Shown: positions 34,379-44,120, numbered from the stretch's first letter. The stretch: DNA of 64,000 bases from Egibacteraceae bacterium (GCA_030447925.1 JAUJNX010000014.1:45220-109219); one strand, 5' to 3'. Made by a program: numbers and translations. The notes: generated by a model from the sequence alone, not told the origin.

Positions 34379-36535
34379 CCCTGGACGTCGACGTCCGCCC
34401 CCCGCCGCGCGGGCCCCCGCGCCGCCGGCCCCCCGCCTGCCCGCCGTCCCCGGCGCCGTGCGCCGCTGGTCGGGCCCGGTGCTGGGCGGGTTGCTGCTCG
34501 CCCTGCTGCTGGGCGGCATCGCCGCCCTCTACGGCACCAACCTGGGCGGCTGGCCCGCCCGCTCGATCGACGAGGGCACCTACGTCTCCCAGACCTGGTC
34601 GGTCCTGACCCGCGGCGAGCTCGCGCCCTACACCTACTGGTACGACCACCCCCGCTGGGCTGGCTCCTGCTCAGCCTCCTGCTCGCGCCGGTCGGCGGGG
34701 TCGCGCGGGCCGCCAACGCCGTCCTGGCCGGCCGCGAGGCCGTCGTCGCCCTGCACGTCGCCGGCTGCGCGCTGCTGTACGTCTGGGCGCGGCGGATCGG
34801 GCTGGCCCGCATCCCCGCCGCCCTGGCCGTCGCGGCGTGGGCCGCGTCGCCGCTGACGGTCTTCTTCGGGCGCCAGGTGCTGCTCGACAACCTCGCCGTC
34901 CCGCTGGTGCTCGGCGCCTTCGCGCTGGCCGCCAGCCCGACGAGCCGCCTGCGGGCCGCGGGCGGCGCCGGGGTCCTGTTCGCCCTGGCCTGCCTGACCA
35001 AGGAGACCTCGCTGCTGGTGCTGCCCGGGCTGGCGCTCCAGCTGTGGCAGTCCAGCCGCCCGACGACCCGGCGCTACGCGCTCACCCTGGCGGTCTCGCT
35101 GGGCGTGCTGACCCTGTCGGCGTACCTGCTGCTGGCCCTGCTGCGCGGCGAGCTGCTGCCCGGCGAGGGCCACGTCAGCCTCGTCGAGGGCATCGCCTTC
35201 CAGCTGCTCACCCGCGACGGCACCCCGCCGCTGTGGCAGGGGGCGAGCAGCAGGTGTCCACCCTGCTGCGCTGGCTGGCCCTGGACCCCTGGCTGCTCGC
35301 GGCCGGGGCGGCCGCCCTGGTCCCCGCGCTGGCGGTCCGCCGCCTGCGGCCCGCGGCGATCGCGGTGCTGGTGCTCGCCGCCTCGGGGGCGACGACGCGC
35401 TACCTGCCCGCCATGTTCGTGGTGGCGCTGCTGCCCTTCGCCGCCCTGCTGGCGGCCGGTCTGGTCGACGTCGGCTGGCGCCTGCGGGTGGCCCGGGCCC
35501 CGCGGGCGCTGCGCCGCCCCGCGGCGCCGGTCGCGGCGAGCGCCGCCCTCGCGGCGGCGGTGCTCGTGGCGCCGGTGTGGGACCGGGGACTGGAGCCCGC
35601 GCTGACCCGCGACGACGATGCCGCGGTCGACGAGGCCTACGACTGGCTCCGGCGCCACGCCGCCGGGGCCCGGCTGCTGGTCGACGAGCCCCTGCGCATC
35701 GAGCTGGTCGCCCGCGGCGGGTGGCCGGAGGCCGACGCGGTGTGTGGATCTATAAGCTCGACCTCGACCCGGAGGTCGCCGCGGCCAACCCCGGCGGGTG
35801 GCGCGACTTCGACTACGTCGTGACCACCGCGACCAGCCGCGCCGACAGCCGGATGGGCGAGCAGGTCGACCTCGCGCTCGCCCGGTCCGAGCCGGTCGCC
35901 ACCTTCGGCCCGCCCGGGACCGACGACGGCGCGGCGCTCCTCGCCGGCCAGGAGCGCATCGAGATCCGGCGGGTGATCACCTCCCGCGTGCGCCCCGGCC
36001 CGACCCCGCGGCACCCGCCGCGATCCCGGCCACCGACCCGGCCACCGCCGCCGGCCGCGGCGCCGCCGCCCCCGCCACCGGCGCCGGTCCGCTGACCCCG
36101 GGCCCGGCCGCGGACCCGGCGCCCGGCGCGGACCCGGCGGCGGGTCCGCCCGCCCCGGCCCCCGCCGGGGACCCGGCGCCCGCCCCGGGTCCGGCCCCCG
36201 TCGCGGACCCCGCGCCCGGCGCGGCCCCCGTCGCGGACCCCGCGCCCGGCGCGGCGCCCGCCGTGGACCCGGCGCCCGCGCCCGCCGCGGACCCGGTGCC
36301 CTCCCCGCCCGCGGTCGGTGGCGTCGTGGCGGCGGGCGGGCCGGTGCTGGTGCGCGGCGCCGGGGCGCTGTGGGTCATCGACCGCGCGGCCGGCACGCGG
36401 TCGCGGGTCGCGCCGACCCGCGTCGCCATGGCCATCGCCCACTTCGGCCTCGTCGACGAGGTCGACCCGCAGGGCCGTCCCCACGTCATCGCCGGGCTGC
36501 GCGACCGTCCCCTCGACGAGCTCCTCGCGCGATGA
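34375..36535 (+). CDS. GT39/ArnT-like membrane glycosyltransferase, reading frame broken in several places
   Basis: Starts as GTGA overlap. Coding sequence must be followed through four frames: VRRWSGPVLGGLLLALLLGG to SIDEGTYVSQTWSVL and TYWYDHP (to about 34,655); then ALHVAGCALLYVWARRIGLA, LTVFFGRQVLLDN and LACLTKETSLLVLPGLALQL (to about 35,245); then STLLRWLALDPWLLAAGAAA (to about 35,740); then YKLDLDPEVAAANPGGWRDF. The DEGTYVSQ loop after the first helix is the catalytic region of GT39-type enzymes that use polyprenyl-linked sugars. A PAPGADP-rich tail ends in a small domain (AGALWVIDRAAGTRSRVAP). Breaks coincide with G/C runs, so sequencing error is likely. Confidence 0.7.
36190..36300 (+). 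repeat. 30-bp tandem repeat, proline/alanine linker
   Basis: Near-perfect copies of GGCCCCCGTCGCGGACCCCG plus a GCGCCCGGCGC segment, encoding APVADPAPGA units. They lie in the C-terminal extension of the GT39-like protein, between membrane core and small terminal domain. Confidence 0.75.
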
Positions 36536-37779
36536 CCGCCGTGGTCGTCCCGGCCGTGGAGTCGGGGGAGCACGAGTGGATGCCCCGCCGGCGCAGCACG
36601 CGGGCCGCCCGCCAGCGCGCCCGCCGCCGCCGCGCGCGCCGGCGCGCCCTGGTCCCCCTGGTGGCGCTCGCCGTGGTCGCCGCCCTCCTCCTGCCGGGCG
36701 GCGCCCCGTCGGGCCAGCCCGTCGCCGTACCGGTCCCCGCGGGGGCCGCCGACCCCGACGCCGAGGCGGCCGCCCGGGACTTCCTGGACCGCTATGTCGA
36801 CCCCGACGGCCGTGTCATCCGCCGCGACCAGGGCGGGGACACCGTCAGCGAGGGCCAGGCCTACGCCATGCTGCTCGCCGTGGCCGTCGGCGACCGGGCG
36901 CGCTTCGACGTCGTCTGGGACTGGACCCGCGAGGAGCTCCAGCGCCGCGACGGCCTGCTGTCGTGGCACTGGCGCGACGGCCGCATCACCGACCCGGAGC
37001 CCGCCGCCGACGCCGACGTGGACGCCGCCCACGCCCTGCTGATCGCCGCCGACCGCTTCGACGAACCCCGCTACGCCCGCGACGCCCTGCGCATCGCCCG
37101 GGCCGTCCGCCGCCTGGAGACCGCCGACACCCCCGCCGGCCCCGTCCTGGTGGCGGGCCCGTGGGCCGCCGGCCGGACGCTGACGGTCAACCCCGGCTAC
37201 TTCGACCCGCTCGCCTTCGGCCGCCTGGGGACCCTCACCGGTGAGCCCGCCTGGTGGGACGAGCTGACCGAGGGCGGCTACGCCGTCGTCGACGACCTCG
37301 CCGAGGACCACCGCTTCCCGCCCGACTGGGCGGTGGTGATCGACGGCGACGCCATGCCGGTCCCCGCGCCGGGCAGCAGCGGGGGCAGCGCCCGCTACGG
37401 CCTGGACGCCGCGCGCCTGCCGGTGCGCTTCGCGGCTGCCTGCGACCCGCGGGCGCGGCACCGCGCCGCCGCCCTGTGGCCGACGCTGTCCGACGTCGCG
37501 CCGTCCATGCACGCGCAGACCTCGGACCTGTCGGGCCGCCCGGTGACCCGGGTCCGCCACCCGATGGCCGCCGTGGCGGCCGCCGCCTCGGCCTCGGCGG
37601 CCGGCGACCGCGACCGCGTCGGCCCGCTCCTGGACGCCGCGACCGCCCTGGACCGCCGCACCCCGTCCTACTACGGAGCGGCCTGGGTGGCCCTGGGCCG
37701 CGTCCTGCTGGAGACCGAGCTCCTCGGCGGCTGCCCGGCCGCCCCCGGCCCCCGGCTGCCCGACCCCGCGGGGTCCTGA
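36532..37779 (+). CDS. Exported GH8 family glycanase (endoglucanase-like)
   Basis: A 415-residue glycoside hydrolase. A basic N-terminus precedes an export helix (LVPLVALAVVAALLLPGG, about residues 40-57). The (alpha/alpha)6 GH8 core shows the catalytic acid in SEGQAYAMLLAV (about residue 106), WHWRDG, the aspartate-rich DADVDAAHALLIAA, NPGYFDPLAF and SARYGLDAARLPVR. GH8 enzymes cut beta-1,4-glucan or xylan and accompany bacterial cellulose synthases (BcsZ). At the end of a glycosyltransferase operon it probably trims the nascent polymer. Starts with an ATGA overlap. Confidence 0.88.
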   Translation: MTAVVVPAVESGEHEWMPRRRSTRAARQRARRRRARRRALVPLVALAVVAALLLPGGAPSGQPVAVPVPAGAADPDAEAAARDFLDRYVDPDGRVIRRDQGGDTVSEGQAYAMLLAVAVGDRARFDVVWDWTREELQRRDGLLSWHWRDGRITDPEPAADADVDAAHALLIAADRFDEPRYARDALRIARAVRRLETADTPAGPVLVAGPWAAGRTLTVNPGYFDPLAFGRLGTLTGEPAWWDELTEGGYAVVDDLAEDHRFPPDWAVVIDGDAMPVPAPGSSGGSARYGLDAARLPVRFAAACDPRARHRAAALWPTLSDVAPSMHAQTSDLSGRPVTRVRHPMAAVAAAASASAAGDRDRVGPLLDAATALDRRTPSYYGAAWVALGRVLLETELLGGCPAAPGPRLPDPAGS

Positions 37780-37798
37780 ACTCGCGACGGGGAGGAGC

Positions 37799-38593
37799 TC
37801 AGGTGCCCCCGCCGAGCGCCGACAGGTCGGTGACCTGGTCCGGCGGCGGCGGCGCGACGTCCACGGGGAGCCCGAAGTCGTAGTACTCCACGGTGGTCTC
37901 GACCGCCGCCGACCCGGCCGCGGTCCCGGCCGTGGGGCTCTGGTCCAGGTCCAGGGAGTAGCGCAGGCGCCGCAGCCGGCCCTCGCCGTCCAGCCACGCC
38001 TCGCCCGGCAGGCGCGTGAGGCCGCGGTCGGCGACCTGCTCGCGCAGCCAGGCGGCCGCGTCGCCCTCGGCCGCCGCGGCCGCCGCCTCCAGGTCCGCGG
38101 TGAAGCGGTAGCGCGTCGTCGCCACGCCGCGCACCTCCTCGCGTGCGACCTGCTCGACCTCGTCCCCGGCCCCGGCGAGGAACGCCAGGCTGCGGCTGAG
38201 GTCGGCGGAGAAGCCCTGGGCGAACCCCGCGCCGCCGTCCCCGCCGTCCAGCCGGACCCACGGCGTCGGCGCCTGGAGCACCGCGGCGCTGACGTAGACG
38301 GTCCCGCCCTGGTACACGGTCTCGAACGCGCCCGTGGCCGCCAGGTCGCCCAGGCCCTCGGGTGTCAGCCGGACCCGCCCGCTCCCGGCCGCGAGGTCGA
38401 TCTGGCCGTCGCCGGCCAGGCGGTAGTCGCCGGTGGCGCCGCCGCGGTAGGTCTGGGACAGCGAGAACGCGGCGGTTCCGGCGGCCCGGGTGGCGGGCCC
38501 GGCCGCGGCGAGCCGCTCGCCGCCGGGCGCGCCCCCGCACCCCGACAGTGCCGTGAGCAGGGCGAACAGCACGCAGAGGAGGAGCCGTGGCAT
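37799..38593 (-). CDS. Lipoprotein, LppX/LprG-like
   Basis: A 264-residue exported lipoprotein. The signal peptide LLLCVLFALLTALSGC ends in a lipobox with cysteine about residue 19. The mature part resembles the LppX/LprAFG fold of lipid-carrier lipoproteins: GTAAFSLSQTYRGGATGDYR, VYQGGTVYVSAAVLQAP, VATTRYRFTADLEAAA and LPGEAWLDGEGRLRRLRYSL. Start at ATG 38593; the longer frame upstream has no signal logic. It converges on the GH8 gene and diverges from xerC. An envelope lipid or glycolipid-carrier role is inferred from the family. Confidence 0.8.
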   Translation of the reverse strand: MPRLLLCVLFALLTALSGCGGAPGGERLAAAGPATRAAGTAAFSLSQTYRGGATGDYRLAGDGQIDLAAGSGRVRLTPEGLGDLAATGAFETVYQGGTVYVSAAVLQAPTPWVRLDGGDGGAGFAQGFSADLSRSLAFLAGAGDEVEQVAREEVRGVATTRYRFTADLEAAAAAAEGDAAAWLREQVADRGLTRLPGEAWLDGEGRLRRLRYSLDLDQSPTAGTAAGSAAVETTVEYYDFGLPVDVAPPPPDQVTDLSALGGGT

Positions 38594-38727
38594 CCGCGCA
38601 GTCTCGCCCACCGGCCCTCCCGGCGACGGGTGCGCAACACTGCGGGTTGAAGTCACGCGCAATTGTGCGAACCTGTAGTGACGCTGAGTGATGTGAGAGT
38701 CACGTGCAGGAGTCAGGAGGAGGCGGC

Positions 38728-39672
38728 GTGGAGGAGCGCAGTGGCGACGGCGCGCCGCCGGCGCAGCCCGATGCCTCCCTGCCGCCCGCATGGCGGCACG
38801 CGCTGGCCGTCTTCCAGGCCCACCTGGACGACGAGCGCGGGCTCACCGCCCACACCGTCGTCGCGTACCTGCGCGACGCGCGCCAGTTCGCCGCGTTCTG
38901 CGCGGACTTCGCCATCGACGACCCCGACGAGGTCGAGCTGCTCGTGCTGCGCCGGTGGCTCGCGTCGCTCACCGAGCGCGGGTACGCCCGCGCCTCGCTG
39001 GGGCGCAAGGCCGCCGCCATCCGCGGCTTCTTCGCGCTGCTGACCCGCCGCGGGCTCGTCGCCGACGACCCCGCGCGCGCCCTGGGCTCGCCGCGGGCGG
39101 AGCGCCGTCTGCCCCGGGTCCTCAAACCCGACCAGGTCGCCCGCCTGCTCGTCGCACCGGACCCCGCGACCGTCACCGGGCTGCGCGACCGCGCGCTGCT
39201 GGAGCTGCTCTACGCGTCCGGCGCCCGGGTCAGCGAGGCTGTGGGGCTCGACGTGGGCGCCATCGACCTGGGCGCCCGCCTCGCCCGCCTGCACGGCAAG
39301 CGCGACCGCACCCGGATCGTGCCCCTCGGCGAGCCCGCCGTGCTGACCGTCCGCCGGTGGCTGACCGAGGGCCGCCCGCAACTCGTCCCCGAGCCCGGGG
39401 GACCCCTGCTGCTCACCCGCCGCGGCACCCGCATGACCGCCCGGGACGCCTGGACGGCCGTGGACCGCGCCGCGCGCGCGGCGGGCGTCGGCAAGGTGAC
39501 CCCGCACACCCTCCGGCACACCTACGCGACACACCTGCTGGAGGGCGGGGCCGACCTGCGCAGCGTCCAGGAGCTGCTCGGCCACCTCAACCTCGCCACC
39601 ACCCAGCTGTACACCCACGTGTCGCGGGACCACCTTCGGAGCGCATATGAGCACGCACACCCGCGAGCGTGA
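38728..39672 (+). CDS. xerC: Tyrosine recombinase XerC/XerD
   Basis: A 314-residue chromosome-dimer recombinase. The SAM-like core-binding domain (about residues 20-110: [19 protein letters not shown]) precedes the catalytic domain with R in [10 protein letters not shown] in [10 protein letters not shown]-x-x-R in [22 protein letters not shown] and nucleophile Y in [16 protein letters not shown] 38728 is chosen because GGAGGAGG lies just before it; an in-frame GTG at 38704 is weaker. Full catalytic set and chromosomal context (dprA/whiG neighbourhood) favour the housekeeping enzyme over an island integrase. Overlaps whiG by 26 bases. Confidence 0.92.
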   Translation: MEERSGDGAPPAQPDASLPPAWRHALAVFQAHLDDERGLTAHTVVAYLRDARQFAAFCADFAIDDPDEVELLVLRRWLASLTERGYARASLGRKAAAIRGFFALLTRRGLVADDPARALGSPRAERRLPRVLKPDQVARLLVAPDPATVTGLRDRALLELLYASGARVSEAVGLDVGAIDLGARLARLHGKRDRTRIVPLGEPAVLTVRRWLTEGRPQLVPEPGGPLLLTRRGTRMTARDAWTAVDRAARAAGVGKVTPHTLRHTYATHLLEGGADLRSVQELLGHLNLATTQLYTHVSRDHLRSAYEHAHPRA

Positions 39673-40599
39673 GCCGCACCACCTGCCCGGCCGCCCCGCC
39701 GCGCCCGCCCCAGCGCCGGCCGAGCCGGCCGCGCCTCCTGCCGCCGAGTCCGCCGAGGCGCCCGTGGCCGCCGCCGCCGACGAGCAGGCACCCCCGGCCG
39801 CCGGGCCGGGGAGCGGCCGCGCGGCAACGGCCAGGTCTCCCAGGACCCCGAGATCGTCGCGCTGTGGCACCGCTACAAGCGCGACCGCGACATCGAGGCC
39901 CGCGAGCGGCTGATCCCGCAGTACTCGCCGCTGGTCAAGTACGTCGCCGGCCGCGTGTCGGTGGGGCTCCCGGCCACGATCGAGCACGCCGACCTCGTGT
40001 CCTACGGCATGTTCGGCCTGATCGACGCGGTCGAGAAGTTCGACCTCGGCAAGGGCGTGAAGTTCGAGACCTACGCGATCGCCCGCATCAAGGGGGCGAT
40101 CATCGATGAGCTGCGCTCGATCGACTGGATCCCGCGCAGCGTGCGGTCCAAGGCCCGCGACGTCGAGCGCGCGCTGACCGCGCTGGAGACGCGCCTGCGC
40201 CGGTCGCCCAGCGAGTCCGAGCTGGCCGACGAGATGGGCATCGCGGTCAAGGACCTGCGCACGACCCTGACGCAGGTGTCCCTGGTGTCGCTGGTGGCGC
40301 TGGACGAGTCCTTCTCCGGCGACGACAGCGAGCGCCAGGCCCTGGTCGACACCCTCCAGGACCACAAGGCCGCCGACCCCGAGTCCAGCTACGAGGTCCT
40401 CGAGCAGCGCGCGCTGCTCGCCGGCGCGCTGGACCGCATGACCGAACGCGAGAAGACGGTGATCGTCCTGTACTACTTCGAGGGCATGACCCTCGCGCAG
40501 ATCGGCACCGTCCTGGGCGTCACCGAGTCGCGCGTCTGCCAGCTGCACACCAAGGCGGTGCTGGGCCTTCGGGCCAAGATGTCCGAACGGTCGGCCTAA
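39647..40599 (+). CDS. whiG: WhiG/FliA-family RNA polymerase sigma factor, one frameshift
   Basis: A sigma-28-type factor. From ATG 39647 an alanine/proline-rich leader is read; a one-base change near 39,810-39,820 (GGGCCGGGGAGC) is needed to reach [20 protein letters not shown] and [19 protein letters not shown] (region 1.2/2.1). Region 2 continues [14 protein letters not shown] with [20 protein letters not shown] and DWIPRSVR. Region 4 is [20 protein letters not shown] and [16 protein letters not shown]. WhiG controls sporulation in Streptomyces and motility in other actinobacteria; neither role can be read here. The xerC-whiG order is conserved in actinobacteria. Confidence 0.9.
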
Positions 40600-40620
40600 A
40601 CTCACCGCCTTTCATGTAGC

Positions 40621-40647
40621 CTCCTGCCGATCCCCGATCGGCAGGAG
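40621..40647 (+). promoter_or_regulatory. Hairpin that buries the ribosome-binding site of the next gene
   Basis: CTCCTGCCGATC-CCC-GATCGGCAGGAG: a perfect twelve-base stem with a three-base loop. The right arm contains the GGCAGGAG Shine-Dalgarno for ATG 40653. In the RNA the site would be fully paired. It could act as the whiG terminator (no T-run), a translational switch, or both. Confidence 0.6.
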
Positions 40648-40652
40648 AGCGC

Positions 40653-41270
40653 ATGCGCCGGGCAGCACCCCTCGCGGCCCTGGCGGCCTGCCTCCTGCTG
40701 GCCACGTCCTGCCAGCGACCCGCCCCCGAGCCCCCCGCCGCCACCCTCGCCCCCACCCCGGCCCCTCCCACCCCCACCGCGACCCCAGCCCCAACCCCCC
40801 ACCCCGACGGACCCCTACGCGGTCCCCACCCCCATCACCCCCCGCCTACGCCGAACGCGTCATCAACCGCCTCTACGAGATCAACGGCGACGCGGCCCGC
40901 CTCTCCTTCGAGGCCGGCGTGGTCACCCCCGAAGCCCGCCTCCTCCTCGAGTCGATCTACAACGAGCAGTACGTCGACCAGACTGAGCAGAGCTCTCTTG
41001 CGGGAGATAGCTGTTCCACGACCCGAGGTTCGTCGACCTCCGGGGAACGTGACGATGGTTGTAAAAGAAGTTCGGGCTTCATCGAGCACATGCATCACAG
41101 CAGTCGGACTCCGCGACCTGTCGGGCACGCTCATGGATCCACCGGACCGTTCGGGCTCGACGGACCTGGTCCGCCTCGAGGTCAGCACTACGAACCCCAC
41201 CGGTTGGCGGATTTCGGGCATTGAAACACGCATGGATGGAACGAGGAGTGACCTGTGCGCAGCCTCGTGA
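40653..41270 (+). CDS. Small exported lipoprotein, frame disturbed
   Basis: ATG 40653 begins RRAAPLAALAACLLLATSC, a lipoprotein signal with cysteine at about residue 20, then a TPAPPTPTATPAPTP linker. The best coding continuation lies in another frame: YAERVINRLYEINGDAARLS, FEAGVVTPEARLLLESIYNE and QYVDQTEQ. Coding returns to the first frame for NVTMVVKEVRASSSTC, TGWRISGIETRMDG and the stop at 41,270. So two compensating indels (about 40,800-40,850 and 41,000-41,050) are likely. Function unknown. It overlaps the start of the next secreted protein, and the two probably work together at the cell surface. Confidence 0.65.
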   Translation: MRRAAPLAALAACLLLATSCQRPAPEPPAATLAPTPAPPTPTATPAPTPHPDGPLRGPHPHHPPPTPNASSTASTRSTATRPASPSRPAWSPPKPASSSSRSTTSSTSTRLSRALLREIAVPRPEVRRPPGNVTMVVKEVRASSSTCITAVGLRDLSGTLMDPPDRSGSTDLVRLEVSTTNPTGWRISGIETRMDGTRSDLCAAS

Positions 41271-41581
41271 TCCTTATGGTCCTCGCGAGTGGCTTGCTCC
41301 TGATGCACTCGGGCATCGCGCACGCTGAGCCTTGCCATCTGGACGACTACGGCGTGATCGTCTGCGAGGACAGCGTGACGACCGTCGGCGGGGGACCACC
41401 GGGTGGGGGTGGTGATGCTGGCCCGGCGAACGCGAACGTCGGGCGGCGGCTGATGTACGAGGTCTTCGACAACGACCCGGAGAACTTCTGCACGCGGGTG
41501 GTGTACGAGGACTACGGGGACCCGGCCCTGGCGGCCGCTGCGAACGCGAGCAGCGCGAGCACGCTGCAGGAGATCCAGGGC

Positions 41582-42599
41582 CTAGAGCGTGTCTGACGGA
41601 TGGTGGCGGGTGAGGTCGCGGGTCCAGATGCGCATGGAGGCGACGTCGATGGTGCCTTCGAAGACGTACAGGCGTTTGTCGGTGCGCATCGCGACCGCCC
41701 GGTAGGCCTTGATCTTGTTGACGCACCGCTCGGTGCTGTTGCGCTGCTTGTAGACCTGGGCGTCAAAGACGGGAGGGCGGCCGCCGGTGCTGCCGCGGCG
41801 GCGCCGGTTGGCCTGCTGGTCGGCCGGTTCGGGGATCACCGCCCGGACGCGCCGGCGGTGCAGCTGGGCGCGTAGCGCCCGGTTGGAGTAGGCCTTGTCG
41901 CCCAGCAGCCGGCCCGGCCGGGTCCGCGGGCGGCCCCGCCCTGGCCGGCGGACCTTGAGCCGGTCCAGCAGCGGCCCGGCGGCCAGCGCGTCGCCGCGCT
42001 GGCCGGCGGTGGTGACCCTGGCCAGCGGCCTGGCGCGGGCGTCGGCCAGCAGATGGATCTTGGTGCTCAGCCCGCCGCGGGACCGCCCGATCCTCCCGAT
42101 CCGCCCGCCGCCGCGACCGGCGGTCACCAACGTCACCGTCAGTGCGGTCAGGCGGCGGATCGTTGTGATTCGGTAGCGCCCCCTGTGGGACCGGAGGGTC
42201 CCGCCACACCCTCCAGCACGCCGACCAGCCGGGCGGCGGGCACGTCGGCGGGCGGGGCGTGGCGGGCGCCGGCGGCGTGCTGATGCGCCCGCACCACCGT
42301 CGAGTCGATCCCCACCGTCCACTCGCCCTCCCCGGCGTCACAGCCGACCCGCAGCCCGTCCAGCACCCGCTCCCACGTCCCGTCGCCAGACCAGCGGCGA
42401 TGCCGCTCATACACCGTCTGCCACGGCCCATACCCAGGCGGCAAGTCCCGCCACGGACACCCCGTCCGGGCCCGCCACACCACCCTGTTGACCACCTGCC
42501 GGTGATCCCGCCACCGGCCCCCCGCCGCGGCGTGGCATCCGGCAGCAACGGCTCGATCACCGCCCACTCCGCATCCGAAAGATCATGACGACTCTGCAT
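41582..42599 (-). CDS. IS5-family DDE transposase, in three frame segments
   Basis: Starts SRHDLSDAEWAVIEPLLPD (ATG 42599). It changes frame near 42,520 to VVNRVVWRARTGCPWRDLPP, YGPWQTVYERHRRW and first catalytic D in VGIDSTVVRAHQHAAG. It changes frame again near 42,160 to IGRSRGGLSTKIHLLAD, second D in LLGDKAYSNRALRAQL, and E in RNSTERCVNKIKAYRAVAMR. IS5 members of the IS427 group use one programmed frameshift; the other shift is probably an indel. The TAG stop is supplied by the CTAG target duplication. Confidence 0.85.
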
Positions 42600-42658
42600 G
42601 CCGCCGGTCTACCGGCCCCCACCCCCAAACCCGCGCAACCACCTTCGTCAGACACGCC
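41586..42658 (-). mobile_element. IS5-family insertion sequence, 1,073 bp, CTAG target duplication
   Basis: Imperfect terminal inverted repeats: left AGCGTGTCTGACGGATGGTG, right (reverse complement) GGCGTGTCTGACGAAGGTGG. Flanking CTAG at 41,582-41,585 and 42,659-42,662 is the target-site duplication. A single transposase reads leftward across the whole element. Size, ends, palindromic CTAG target and transposase all fit the IS5 family (IS427-like group). Confidence 0.9.
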
Positions 42659-43197
42659 CTAGGGGGCCGGATGTGTCCCGGGTCGGAGGGGGCGTCGTGC
42701 TGCCGTCGCCGGAGCAGGTGGCGCTCAGCTATCGCGAGTTGGCGCAACCGCCGGCCCCCGAGCCGTGGATCGCGCCGGGCCGGGCGATCACGGGTCTGCC
42801 CGCCTACCTGGAGAGCGGCGGACGCCGGGCGCAGGACTTCCCCTTCGACACCGTCCTCGGGCCGCTGCGGATCAGCGCCGCGTTCTCCCACCTCACCGTC
42901 GACTGGGGCGACGGCAGCGGGCCGCGGCGCTACGCCGACGGTGACCTCGGCGGTCCCTACCCCGACGGCGGCATCAGCTGGGTCTACACCGACGTCGGCG
43001 TGGTCGACGTCACTGTCGTGCAGCACTGGACGGTCACCTGGAGCGTCGGCGGGGAGAGCGGCACGTTCGAGGACGTGACCAGCCAGGCGTCGATCCCGGC
43101 GTTCGAGGTGGGGCAGGTGCAGGCCGTCCTGGGGTGACCTCCTGGTTGTCCACAGGGGGCGCGGCGGTCTGTCGGGGGTTTCACTAGCTTCTGATCC

Positions 43198-44098
43198 ATG
43201 ACGACGTGGACGACATGGATGGGGCGGTGGGGCGTCGCGCTCGTGCTGGCGGCGGCGGTCGTGAGGCCGGTGGCGGGGGAGGTGGTCCGGCCGTTCGACC
43301 CGCCGGACAGCGCGTTCGGGGCAGGACACCGGGGTCGACCTCCGGGCGGTGCCGGGGGAGGACGTGCGGGTCCCCACTGGCCGGGACGGTCGCCTTCGCC
43401 GGGCGCGTGGCCGGGGCGGGGTGGGTGACGATCGACCACGGCGGGGGGCTGGCGACGACCTACGGGGTCCTCGACGACCTCGCGGTCGCCGAGGGGCAGC
43501 CGGTCGCGGCCGGCGACGTGCTCGGCCGCGTCGCGGCCGGGCGCGGCCACCTCGACTGGGGCGCCCGCCGCGACGGTCGCTACGTCGACCCGCTCGGCCT
43601 GCTGGGCGCGCTGGCGGGTCGCCCTGGTCGACCCCGACCGCCTCGACGAGCTGGCCGCGGCCGTCCCCGCCGCCCTCGCCCCCGGGGTGACCACCGCGGG
43701 CACCGGCAGGCTCCCGGTCTGGCCGGCGGACGGCCCGATCACCTCGCGGTTCGGCCCGCGCACCCATCCCATCACCGGCGAGCGGCGCCTCCACGCCGGC
43801 GTGGACGTCGGCGCCCCCGCCGGCGCGCCCATCGCCGCCGCCGGCCCCGGCGTGGTCACCTGGGCGGGCCCGGCGGGCGGCTACGGCAACCTCGTTGAGG
43901 TCGACCACGGCGCAGGCCTGACCACGCGCTACGCCCACGCCTCGGCGGTGCTGGTCGCCGCGGGCCAGACCGTGGCCGCCGGCGCCCTCCTGCGCGCGCG
44001 TCGGCTCGACCGGGGCGAGCACCGGCCCGCACCTGCACTACGAGGTCCGCGAGCACGGCGTCCCGCGCGACCCGCTCCCGTACCACGGGCGGGGGTGA
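43198..44098 (+). CDS. M23 peptidase-like protein with two LytM domains, frame disturbed
   Basis: An exported wall endopeptidase-like protein (signal region WGVALVLAAAVVRPVAG). The first LytM-like domain (GVDLRAVPGEDVRVPT, GWVTIDHGGGLATTYGVLD, GHLDWGARRDGRYVDP) lacks one of the zinc-site histidines (HLDW where HLHW is usual) and is probably inactive. The second is canonical: HAGVDVGAPAGAPIAAAGPG, VEVDHGAGLTTRYAHAS, GPHLHYEVREHG. Frame changes near 43,320, 43,375, 43,610 and 43,995 break the reading and sit at G/C runs. An M23 gene just before rpsB is typical for actinobacteria. Confidence 0.75.
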
Positions 44099-44120
44099 GG
44101 GTGGGGTAGAGTGGACCGCG

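Larger units (their letters stand above)
41255..43137 (+). pseudogene. Secreted WGDG/PKD-like protein split by an IS5-family element
   Basis: The 5' part (41,255-41,585) encodes a signal peptide (LVILMVLASGLLLMHSGIAHA) and EPCHLDDYGVIVCED, NVGRRLMYEVFDNDPENF. The 3' part (42,663-43,137) continues LPSPEQVALSYRELAQPPAP, WIAPGRAITGLPAYLESGG, LTVDWGDGSGPRRYA and DGGISWVYTDVGVVDVTVV. Its WGDGSG turn is PKD-like. The two halves join across the CTAG duplication, although one more G in the GGGGG run is needed to restore frame. Related actinobacterial proteins follow a lipoprotein gene like the one upstream. As sequenced, the gene cannot give full-length protein. Confidence 0.8.

Noticed and set aside
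38640..38700. Promoter pair TTGAAG/TAGTGA in the xerC upstream region
   Set aside because: Spacer of 23 bases is too long; the GCGCAATTGTGC palindrome there may be chance in an AT-richer gap.
38728..39672. XerC-like recombinase as the integrase of the island
   Set aside because: It lies 13 kb outside the island in the conserved dprA-xerC-whiG neighbourhood and matches housekeeping Xer proteins.
40598..40634. WhiG/sigma-28 promoter (TAAA ... GCCGAT) before the lipoprotein gene
   Set aside because: The spacer is about 24 bases rather than about 15, and the -10 part lies within the hairpin.
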